A stretch of DNA of 6,268 nt from Anaerotignum sp. (GTDB taxonomy: Bacteria > Bacillota > Clostridia > Lachnospirales > Anaerotignaceae). A program made the position numbers and the translations under genes. Location: the NCBI GenBank assembly GCA_017442465.1, contig JAFRZQ010000362.1, positions 1-6,268 of the forward strand. Direction: 5' to 3'. Numbering within the stretch: the first letter of the stretch is position 1; every line of letters starts with the position of its first letter. This document shows positions 1 to 4,233 of the stretch, piece after piece. A model generated the notes under the pieces. It saw nothing but the letters and a program-made list of their open reading frames with translations, was not told the origin of the DNA and ran no database searches.

Positions 1-19
1 TGAGTGCAATTTAGAACGC

Positions 20-43
20 AAAACTCAATTTATGTAAAATTGA
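20..43 (-). terminator. weak candidate terminator after the aminotransferase
   Basis: Just past the aminotransferase stop codon, the minus strand can form a 7-bp stem (TCAATTT / AAATTGA, 5-nt loop) followed by a short TTTT run. Only one pair in the stem is G:C, so it would be a weak terminator. It is listed because it is the only candidate visible before the window edge. Confidence 0.3.
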
Positions 44-44
44 A

Positions 45-1244
45 TTATTTGCCGCCTTTTGCTTTGTAAGCTTCGATACCTTTGCCCAGCAGTTCGATAG
101 CGCGAGCCAGGTCTTCTGCTTTCAGGATGTAAGCGATACGCAGTTCGTCTTTGCCCAGACCTTCTGTTGCATAGAAGCCTTCAGCGGGAGCGTACATTAC
201 TGTTTCGTTGTTGTCTCTGAATTCGTTCAGCAGGAACAGCAGCAGATCTTCTGTGGATTCTACAGGCATTTTAGCTGTGATGTAGAAAGCACCGCCGGGT
301 TTCTGACATACAACGCCGGGGATTTTCATCAGAGCTTCGTATGCTGTGTCTCTTCTGTGTTCATATTCAGCTTTTACATCAACAAAGAAGTCTGCGGGCA
401 GTTTGTACATTGCTTCTGCACCAACCATGTCCAGTGTAGGAACGCACAGACGACCCATAGCGATTTTGTAAACCTGAGCCATGTATTCTTTGTTTTTGCA
501 AACCAGGCAACCAATACGAGCGCCGCAAGCGGAGAATCTCTTGGAAACGGAGTCGATGATGATTACTCTGTCTTCTACGTCAGCCAGCTGACCGAAGGAT
601 GTCATTTCTCTGCCGTCGTAAGCGAATTCTCTGTAAACTTCGTCAGCCAGGATCCACAGATCATGTTCTTTAGCGAAGTCAGCGATTACTCTCATGTCTT
701 CTCTGGACAGGATGCAACCTGTGGGGTTACCAGGGTTAACGATGGAGATCATTTTTGTTTTGTCTGTTACTACTGCTTCCAGTCTTTCTCTGATAGCGTA
801 TTTGTAACCTTCTTCAGCGTATGTTGTGATGGGTTTGATAACGCCGTCAGCAGCCTGGATGAATGTCAGGTAGTTTGTGTAGTAAGGTTCGGGAACGATG
901 ATTTCGTCACCAGCATTGATGATGGACAGGAATACCAGTGTCAGAGCTTCGGAACCACCGGATGTGATCAGAACGTCGTTTCTGTCCAGGTTCATGTCGA
1001 ATCTCTTGAAGTATTCAACGATAGCGTCCTGCAGGCTGGGCAGACCCCAAGAACCAGCGTATTCCAGAACTTTGGAATCGAAACCTTTAACTGCTTCCCA
1101 GAATACGGGGGGTGTTTCGATATCGGGCTGACCGATGTTCAGGTGGTAGATTTTTACGCCTTCTGCTTTAGCTGCATCAGCCATAGGGTTGAATTTTCTG
1201 ATAGGGGAGTTCTGCATTGCCTGCACTCTGTCGGAAATTCTCAT
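45..1244 (-). CDS. PLP-dependent aminotransferase, class I/II (aspartate aminotransferase-like)
   Basis: This 399-aa cytosolic fold-type I aminotransferase should transfer an amino group between an amino acid and a 2-oxo acid; the substrate cannot be read from sequence. Visible family motifs are LNIGQPD near residue 35, SGGSEAL at 95-101 (cofactor phosphate binding), NPGNPTG at 170-176, ADEVY at 200-204 (Asp201 for the pyridine nitrogen, Tyr204), SVSK with Schiff-base Lys235, GARIG at 241-245 and Arg369 in LRIAY for the substrate carboxylate. The length is normal for the family. An in-frame GTG lies 9 nt upstream but only 2 nt from the AGGAG, whereas the chosen ATG sits 11 nt from it and fits better. 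Codon use is narrow (mostly GCT, TCT, CTG, GAA, CAG), suggesting high expression. The gene appears monocistronic, with its own promoter and a leader of about 165 nt. Family is secure; substrate is open. Confidence 0.95.
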   Translation of the reverse strand: MRISDRVQAMQNSPIRKFNPMADAAKAEGVKIYHLNIGQPDIETPPVFWEAVKGFDSKVLEYAGSWGLPSLQDAIVEYFKRFDMNLDRNDVLITSGGSEALTLVFLSIINAGDEIIVPEPYYTNYLTFIQAADGVIKPITTYAEEGYKYAIRERLEAVVTDKTKMISIVNPGNPTGCILSREDMRVIADFAKEHDLWILADEVYREFAYDGREMTSFGQLADVEDRVIIIDSVSKRFSACGARIGCLVCKNKEYMAQVYKIAMGRLCVPTLDMVGAEAMYKLPADFFVDVKAEYEHRRDTAYEALMKIPGVVCQKPGGAFYITAKMPVESTEDLLLFLLNEFRDNNETVMYAPAEGFYATEGLGKDELRIAYILKAEDLARAIELLGKGIEAYKAKGGK

Positions 1245-1253
1245 TGTTTTCAC

Positions 1254-1722
1254 TTCTCCTTTTTATTCATAATTTGTAATTTGAAGAACTGCGTACTTCT
1301 CGGATGATCTTTCAAAGCCATCATGCGGCTACACACAGAACACATCCTGAAAAAAAGTTCAGTGCATATCCATTCGCACAACGAATTCTGAAAAATCCAC
1401 ATCCGAATACAGTCTTAGTATACCACCTTTCCTGAAAAAGGCAAGGGGTACTGTGAAATTTTCTACAATCTTCCGTATTTTTGTATAGTTTTTCATACAC
1501 TTTTGCTTTTGTTCAGGGATTTCACCAAATAAATTTTTTACTAAAAAACAGAAAATGACTAAAAAATAATTCATTTCCCCTTATTTTCTCCCCGGAGAAT
1601 ATTTTTTTCCATAGAAAGATAAAAACCTAACAATATTTCCATAATTTTTTTCCCCGGCTTTGTTCCCTTCTCACAGGGCAGGCACAAAAAAATTTCAGTC
1701 TATTTTTGATAATTCTTTGCAC
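1254..1722. other. AT-rich intergenic region without a supported gene
   Basis: About 470 bp separate the aminotransferase ribosome binding site from the endolysin terminator. The region holds the aminotransferase promoter (1417-1444) and its untranslated leader. A 71-codon minus-strand reading frame (1359-1574) overlaps that promoter, has a poorly spaced ribosome binding site and resembles no known protein, so it is not called. Beyond the promoter the sequence is dominated by A and T runs. No riboswitch, RNA gene or repeat array is recognised. Confidence 0.6.
1417..1444 (-). promoter_or_regulatory. sigma-A-type promoter of the aminotransferase gene
   Basis: The minus strand reads TTGCCT, a 16-nt spacer, then TATACT. 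Both hexamers are close to the TTGACA/TATAAT consensus. Transcription would start near 1410 and give a leader of about 165 nt before the ATG at 1244. It is the best promoter match in the gap and is correctly oriented for the aminotransferase. Confidence 0.65.
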
Positions 1723-1750
1723 AAAAAAACTCTGCTGTCATGCAGCAGAG
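1723..1750 (-). terminator. Rho-independent terminator overlapping the endolysin stop codon
   Basis: A perfect 8-bp stem, CTCTGCTG / CAGCAGAG, with a 5-nt loop is followed on the minus strand by seven T residues. The hairpin includes the last codons and the TGA stop of the endolysin gene, so it closes the lysis cassette with no spare sequence. Confidence 0.88.
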
Positions 1751-2352
1751 CCATTTTTATTTTTCAGAACAGGGATTTTTCCTTTGCTGCTGACCGAAAG
1801 GCCCAGAATTTTTGCGATATCTCTGGTTTTCAGATAAGTCACTCCATTTTTTCGGATCATTTCTACAGTATAGGTCCTGTCATTGTAAATAATATCTTCC
1901 TTTGTTACCATTTCTTCCTCCTTATATACGATATCCTTCAGCAGAAACCAGTGGGTAAAGGAGCTTTCCTGCACATCGGCAATGCGGACACCATAGCGGC
2001 TGCCATCTGCAGCAATATATTTCCCGTCCCCCAGATAGATGCCGATATGTCCTTTACACCAGAGGGCTGCCCCCGCAGGTGCTTCTTTCAGCATGGAAAG
2101 GGGGAATACTGCTGCCGCTGTGTCATGGTATCCCTGGGAATTGCGGTGGATGCCCGTTGCCCAGCTGATGAGCCCGCTGCAGTCCACGCAAACTTTACCG
2201 ATCTTCTGCCGGTCACTGTCCCAGACCAGATCGCCAAACAGGATCTTCAGCTGTTCATATTTTTTCTCCGTCAGCACATCTCCCTTCATGCCATACACAT
2301 AGGCTGTACCCAGTTTGCTTTTTACAAATGTGACCAGTTCCCGATTTGTCAT
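1738..2352 (-). CDS. phage endolysin, NlpC/P60 family peptidase with C-terminal accessory domain
   Basis: This 204-aa protein is predicted to cut peptide bonds in peptidoglycan at the end of a phage cycle. Residues 1-140 form an NlpC/P60 cysteine peptidase: catalytic Cys58 in VDCSGLISW, His102 in KGHIGIYLGDG, and a possible third polar residue at Asp116. A charged linker (KEEEM, 144-148) leads to a C-terminal domain at about 150-197 (IIYNDRTYTVEMI...YLKTRDIAKILGLSV) that resembles the stalk or copper-amine-oxidase N-terminal-like domains of some clostridial surface and phage proteins. There is no signal peptide, as expected for a holin-dependent lysin. The ATG overlaps the TGA of the upstream gene (ATGA). 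A long Shine-Dalgarno match, GGCGGTGATC, lies just upstream. It is the last gene of the lysis cassette. An internal start at codon 148 is described separately. The role of the C-terminal domain in wall binding is inferred. Confidence 0.9.
   Translation of the reverse strand: MTNRELVTFVKSKLGTAYVYGMKGDVLTEKKYEQLKILFGDLVWDSDRQKIGKVCVDCSGLISWATGIHRNSQGYHDTAAAVFPLSMLKEAPAGAALWCKGHIGIYLGDGKYIAADGSRYGVRIADVQESSFTHWFLLKDIVYKEEEMVTKEDIIYNDRTYTVEMIRKNGVTYLKTRDIAKILGLSVSSKGKIPVLKNKNGSAA
1909..1922 (-). promoter_or_regulatory. internal ribosome binding site and start codon inside the endolysin gene
   Basis: On the minus strand the endolysin gene contains AAGGAGG, 5 nt (AAGAA), then ATG at codon 148, in frame. 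This Shine-Dalgarno sequence is a better match than that of several neighbouring gene starts. It sits exactly at the junction of the peptidase and C-terminal domains. Initiation here would give a 57-aa protein consisting only of the C-terminal domain. Internal starts of this kind are established for some Gram-positive phage endolysins; use of this one is inferred. Confidence 0.65.
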
Positions 2353-2558
2353 TCCTGATCACCGCCCTTCTGCTGTTCTCCTTTCTGATACTGGGTGCCA
2401 AAATAAAAGGCGATCACCACAGAAAAGATATTCAGAAACTGCTCCCCGCTGATGCCACCGCGCAGGGAAAGCGCCGAAAAGACCACTGTTAATAAAATGG
2501 TCACGATACTTTTCACTGTCAGCAGGTTCTGTATGGTAATGTCTTTTTGTTCTTTCAT
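2349..2558 (-). CDS. small two-TM phage membrane protein, candidate holin
   Basis: This 69-aa protein has two hydrophobic segments, at about residues 15-31 (VKSIVTILLTVVFSALS) and 38-54 (GEQFLNIFSVVIAFYFG), joined by a short SLRGGIS turn, with a charged hydrophilic tail (QKGEQQKGGDQE). Size, topology and position immediately upstream of the endolysin fit a class II-type holin, which would form membrane lesions to release the endolysin; no experimentally known holin is recognised. A longer in-frame start at 2621 lies inside the preceding gene. The ATG at 2558 is preferred because it makes an ATGA overlap with that gene's stop and has GGGAGG 10 nt upstream. The stop in turn overlaps the endolysin start, so translation of the three genes is probably coupled. 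Confidence 0.75.
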   Translation of the reverse strand: MKEQKDITIQNLLTVKSIVTILLTVVFSALSLRGGISGEQFLNIFSVVIAFYFGTQYQKGEQQKGGDQE

Positions 2559-2824
2559 CTGTTTCTTTCCTCCCTTCTTTTTCTTCTTTCCTCCGCCCGT
2601 CTGTCCTGGGCTTCCGTCCATCGCCGGAACATGGTCATCACACCGCAGATCCCCAGTTCTGTACCGAATACCCGCAGGGCACTGTCAACGATGGCAGAAC
2701 TGTCGATCCCTTCTGCTGCCTGCTTCATTCCCCAGATGATGACTGCCGTACAGAACAGCAGCGCAAACAGGACGATCGTGGTCATGGTATCCCCGTTGAT
2801 GCGGAGGATCCGATTTTTCCTCAT
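2555..2824 (-). CDS. small phage membrane protein with basic tail, holin/antiholin-like
   Basis: This 89-aa protein has a hydrophobic segment at about residues 15-33 (TIVLFALLFCTAVIIWGM), a second weaker one at about 45-66, and a highly charged Arg/Glu-rich tail (RRWTEAQDRRAEERRKRREE). A charged cytoplasmic tail after one or two membrane spans is common in phage holins and holin regulators. Assignment here rests on topology and position, not on a recognised family. AAGGGGGG lies 5 nt before the ATG at 2824, which favours this start over an internal Met14. The stop overlaps the next start (ATGA). The upstream gene ends 16 nt earlier. Confidence 0.7.
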   Translation of the reverse strand: MRKNRILRINGDTMTTIVLFALLFCTAVIIWGMKQAAEGIDSSAIVDSALRVFGTELGICGVMTMFRRWTEAQDRRAEERRKRREERNR

Positions 2825-2840
2825 GTTATCCCCCCTTTTC

Positions 2841-3110
2841 TCAGTCGTGGGCTGTCTGGTTCAGGTGCTTTTCCAGTTTCTGATAGGCATCGCTGACATT
2901 GCCGTTTGCCCCCAGCTGCTTCAGCCCGTCCAGGGTCGCCAGCAGTCCATAACACATGATACACTGTTCTTTTTTGATATTTTCGATCTCGGCTTCCTGC
3001 ATCTTCTGCTGCTCCATCCAGCGGAAACTTTTATAAAGCACCGTACCCAACGCCCCAAAGGCACCCATGATCGTTGCCAGCCGGATGATAAAGTCTGCAT
3101 CTACATACAT
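2841..3110 (-). CDS. phage lysis-region protein with one N-terminal TM segment
   Basis: This 89-aa protein begins MYVDADFIIR and has one membrane segment at about residues 7-27. A polar, helix-prone stretch follows (WMEQQKMQEAEIENIKKEQC, 31-50), then a conserved-looking C-terminal part, CYGLLATLDGLKQLGANG and KLEKHLNQTAHD. I recognise this arrangement from a common but functionally unassigned small-protein family next to holin and endolysin genes in Firmicutes prophages. Members are sometimes mislabelled as ABC transporter permeases; nothing here supports transport. An excellent AAAGGAGG lies upstream of the ATG. It is the first gene of the cassette on the minus strand. A role in lysis timing or membrane targeting is a guess from its position. 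Confidence 0.75.
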   Translation of the reverse strand: MYVDADFIIRLATIMGAFGALGTVLYKSFRWMEQQKMQEAEIENIKKEQCIMCYGLLATLDGLKQLGANGNVSDAYQKLEKHLNQTAHD

Positions 3111-3189
3111 TTTTCTCCCTCCTTTCCGTTTTGTTGATTATGGATATATTAAAGGAAGTGAAATCTCATGGAGTATCAGTTTTCGGCAT

Positions 3190-3219
3190 AAAAAAAGACA
3201 CCCCATCTTCTTTGGGGTG
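3190..3219 (-). terminator. Rho-independent terminator upstream of the lysis cassette
   Basis: The minus strand forms CACCCCA / TGGGGTG (7 bp, GC-rich, 7-nt loop) followed by TC and seven T residues. It would stop transcription arriving from the tRNA side about 80 nt before the first lysis gene. Confidence 0.8.
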
Positions 3220-3227
3220 CTAATGGT

Positions 3228-3250
3228 GCTCGGGTTCAAATCTTCCAGAT
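3228..3250 (+). other. tRNA T-arm-like fragment, possible attachment-site scar
   Basis: The plus strand contains CTCGGGTTCAAATCTTCC, which includes the GGTTCAAATC core of a tRNA T-loop. It is followed by AGAT but by no complementary acceptor stem, and the T-stem halves do not pair properly. It runs opposite to the four tRNA genes nearby. It lies between the lysis cassette and the tRNA array, where a scar from tRNA-targeted integration could be expected. This is suggestive only. Confidence 0.3.
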
Positions 3251-3253
3251 AAC

Positions 3254-3286
3254 AAAAAAAGGAACTATCTTTCGATAGTTCCTTTT
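3254..3286 (-). terminator. Rho-independent terminator between tRNA-Ser and the lysis cassette
   Basis: A perfect 13-bp stem (AAAAGGAACTATC / GATAGTTCCTTTT, 4-nt loop) is followed on the minus strand by a run of seven T residues that starts inside the stem. Its sequence resembles the terminator after tRNA-fMet (shared AAGGAAC and ATC blocks), so it may once have served another tRNA unit. Confidence 0.82.
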
Positions 3287-3314
3287 AACGGATAGTCAGG
3301 TTCCCCTCCTCGCA

Positions 3315-3352
3315 ATAAAAAAGAGAACACCATTAGGTGTTCTCTTTTTTAT
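3315..3352 (-). terminator. strong bidirectional terminator after tRNA-Ser
   Basis: A perfect 17-bp inverted repeat centred on ATTA has the core GAGAACACC / GGTGTTCTC, with A and T runs on its two arms. The hairpin therefore ends in a U tract in either direction. It lies 2 nt past the 3' end of tRNA-Ser on the minus strand, and is its natural terminator. Confidence 0.9.
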
Positions 3353-3354
3353 CA

Positions 3355-3442
3355 CGGAGATGGAGGGATTTGAACCCTCGCGCCGGTTACCCGACCTATA
3401 CCCTTAGCAGGGGCACCTCTTCAGCCTCTTGAGTACATCTCC
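3355..3442 (-). tRNA. tRNA-Ser (anticodon GCU)
   Basis: The minus strand folds as an 88-nt class II tRNA. The acceptor stem is GGAGATG / CATCTCC with discriminator G. The anticodon loop is CTGCTAA with GCT at 3408-3406. A long variable arm (around GTCGGGTAACCGGC) and the T-arm GAGGGTTCAAATCCCTC are clear. The long variable arm with GCT identifies serine (AGC/AGU codons). CCA is not encoded. It is separated from the other tRNAs by a terminator and has its own promoter. Confidence 0.96.
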
Positions 3443-3465
3443 ACAAAATGCCTACTGCAAAAGTC

Positions 3466-3494
3466 ATTATACTATATGTCAATCTTGTTGTCAA
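3466..3494 (-). promoter_or_regulatory. perfect-consensus sigma-A promoter of tRNA-Ser
   Basis: The minus strand reads TTGACA, 17 nt, TATAAT: exact consensus in both boxes with optimal spacing. Transcription would begin about 15 nt before the tRNA-Ser 5' end. It lies just downstream of the tRNA-fMet terminator, so serine tRNA is an independent unit. Confidence 0.92.
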
Positions 3495-3545
3495 ATACTT
3501 TTTTCTTGAAAATACTGGAATACTATGCTATACTACTAATTTTAC

Positions 3546-3577
3546 AAAGAAAAAAGGAACATCTTACGATGTTCCTT
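3546..3577 (-). terminator. Rho-independent terminator of the Thr-Tyr-fMet tRNA operon
   Basis: A perfect 10-bp stem (AAGGAACATC / GATGTTCCTT, 4-nt loop) runs into TTTTTTCTTT on the minus strand, 4 nt past the 3' end of tRNA-fMet. Confidence 0.9.
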
Positions 3578-3581
3578 GAAA

Positions 3582-3655
<74 letters not shown>

Positions 3656-3668
3656 TCAGTAAAAAGAG

Positions 3669-3749
3669 TGGGCGGAGAAGGATTCGAACCTTCGAAGCTA
3701 TCGCAACAGATTTACAGTCTGCCCCCTTTGGCCGCTCGGGAATCCACCC
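3669..3749 (-). tRNA. tRNA-Tyr (anticodon GUA)
   Basis: An 81-nt class II tRNA on the minus strand. The acceptor stem is GGGTGGA / TCCGCCC with discriminator A. The anticodon loop CTGTAAA contains GTA at 3715-3713. There is a moderately long variable arm and a T-arm with GGTTCGAATCC. The long variable arm with GTA is typical of bacterial tyrosine tRNA. It lies 13 nt before tRNA-fMet. CCA is not encoded. Confidence 0.96.
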
Positions 3750-3761
3750 ACATAAGAAAAA

Positions 3762-3834
3762 AGCCGATGATCGGACTCGAACCGATAACCTGCTGATTAC
3801 AAGTCAGCTGCTCTGCCAATTGAGCCACATCGGC
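3762..3834 (-). tRNA. tRNA-Thr (anticodon UGU)
   Basis: A 73-nt tRNA on the minus strand with acceptor stem GCCGATG / CATCGGC, discriminator T, D-arm GGCTCAATTGGCAGAGC, anticodon loop CTTGTAA with TGT at 3801-3799, and T-arm ATCGGTTCGAGTCCGAT. It is the promoter-proximal tRNA of the Thr-Tyr-fMet operon, 12 nt before tRNA-Tyr. CCA is not encoded. Confidence 0.96.
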
Positions 3835-3859
3835 GTAACTCGTAACTGAGTACTTGCCT

Positions 3860-3888
3860 ATATTACCATCAAACCTTGTACTCGTCAA
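3860..3888 (-). promoter_or_regulatory. promoter of the Thr-Tyr-fMet tRNA operon
   Basis: The minus strand reads TTGACG, 17 nt, TAATAT, about 25 nt before the tRNA-Thr 5' end. A-rich runs (AAAAAAGTAAAAAAAA) lie directly upstream of the -35 box and resemble an UP element, as expected for a strong stable-RNA promoter. Confidence 0.88.
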
Positions 3889-3906
3889 GCATTTTTTTTA
3901 CTTTTT

Positions 3907-4113
3907 TCAAAAAAATTTCGCAATGGAACGCAGGATATCAAACAAATAATCTTCCATAAATCCCAGCACCGCCGCCAGACTTGCCAGATAGCAGCCCAGT
4001 TCAATGGGCTTCAGCAGAAAATTATTTTGCCTGCGGGCCGCCATGGCTTCCAGGATCCACTGGATGCAAAGGATCACAAACAGCTGCCCAGACAATGCCA
4101 AAAACCCATCCAT
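3907..4113 (-). CDS. small two-TM membrane protein, function unknown
   Basis: I do not recognise this 68-aa protein. It has two hydrophobic segments, at about residues 5-23 (LALSGQLFVILCIQWILEA) and 37-57 (IELGCYLASLAAVLGFMED), separated by a basic loop (AARRQNNFLLK), and ends IAKFF. A GGGAGG lies 7 nt before the ATG, and a promoter (4143-4170) lies about 30 nt further upstream, which supports it as a real gene. It is divergent from the hydrolase operon. Its stop codon is only 18 nt from the -35 box of the tRNA promoter, with no terminator hairpin between, so its mRNA probably reads into the tRNA operon. Confidence 0.72.
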   Translation of the reverse strand: MDGFLALSGQLFVILCIQWILEAMAARRQNNFLLKPIELGCYLASLAAVLGFMEDYLFDILRSIAKFF

Positions 4114-4142
4114 TCCGCCCCCTCCCTTAAGAAATTCTTCAT

Positions 4143-4170
4143 ATTATATTATGAAAAAAATCCTTTTCAA
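4143..4170 (-). promoter_or_regulatory. promoter of the 68-aa membrane protein gene
   Basis: The minus strand has TTGAAA, 16 nt, TATAAT. The -10 box is perfect and the -35 differs at one position. The start would fall near 4136, giving a leader of about 23 nt that includes the ribosome binding site. Confidence 0.7.
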
Positions 4171-4179
4171 ATTCTGGAA

Positions 4180-4207
4180 TTGGGTACATAATAAAAAGTA
4201 AGATAAT
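4180..4207 (+). promoter_or_regulatory. probable promoter of the hydrolase-thioesterase operon
   Basis: The plus strand reads TTGGGT, 16 nt, GATAAT, placing a transcription start near 4214, just before the AAAGGAGG. The -10 box is good and the -35 box weak. It is the best candidate in a 120-bp divergent intergenic region. Confidence 0.45.
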
Positions 4208-4233
4208 ATTCTTCCGATAAAGGAGGTTTGTAT

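Noticed and set aside
357..1307. A 316-codon open frame on the plus strand, antisense to the aminotransferase
   Set aside because: It is explained by the biased codon use of the aminotransferase, which avoids codons that would read as stops on the opposite strand. The translation is rich in Cys, Phe, Val and Ser without any domain, and no promoter or good ribosome binding site precedes it.
1359..1574. A 71-codon minus-strand reading frame between the aminotransferase and the endolysin
   Set aside because: It overlaps the aminotransferase promoter, its composition is simply AT-rich, and its Shine-Dalgarno-like words are badly spaced. No family is recognised.
1586..1607. Small hairpin TTCTC-CCCG-GAGAA followed by a T run on the plus strand, resembling a terminator
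   Set aside because: The stem is only 5 bp and no plus-strand gene lies upstream for it to terminate.
1660..2358. A 232-codon plus-strand frame opposite the endolysin
   Set aside because: It is the antisense shadow of a clear NlpC/P60 gene and lacks start signals and recognisable motifs.
2547..3137. A 196-codon plus-strand frame with hydrophobic stretches opposite the holin-region genes
   Set aside because: The Phe/Ser/Leu-rich sequence is the reverse reading of Lys/Glu/Arg-rich membrane proteins. The minus-strand genes have coupled starts and good ribosome binding sites; this frame has neither.
3067..3252. Short plus-strand frames crossing 3067-3252, including a 27-codon one starting at the ATG near 3142
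   Set aside because: They run through a terminator hairpin, have no convincing ribosome binding site and resemble nothing known.
3257..3577. The repeated GGAAC-containing hairpins considered as a CRISPR or other repeat array
   Set aside because: They are not regularly spaced or identical, and each is a palindrome with a U tract in a terminator position, so terminators explain them.
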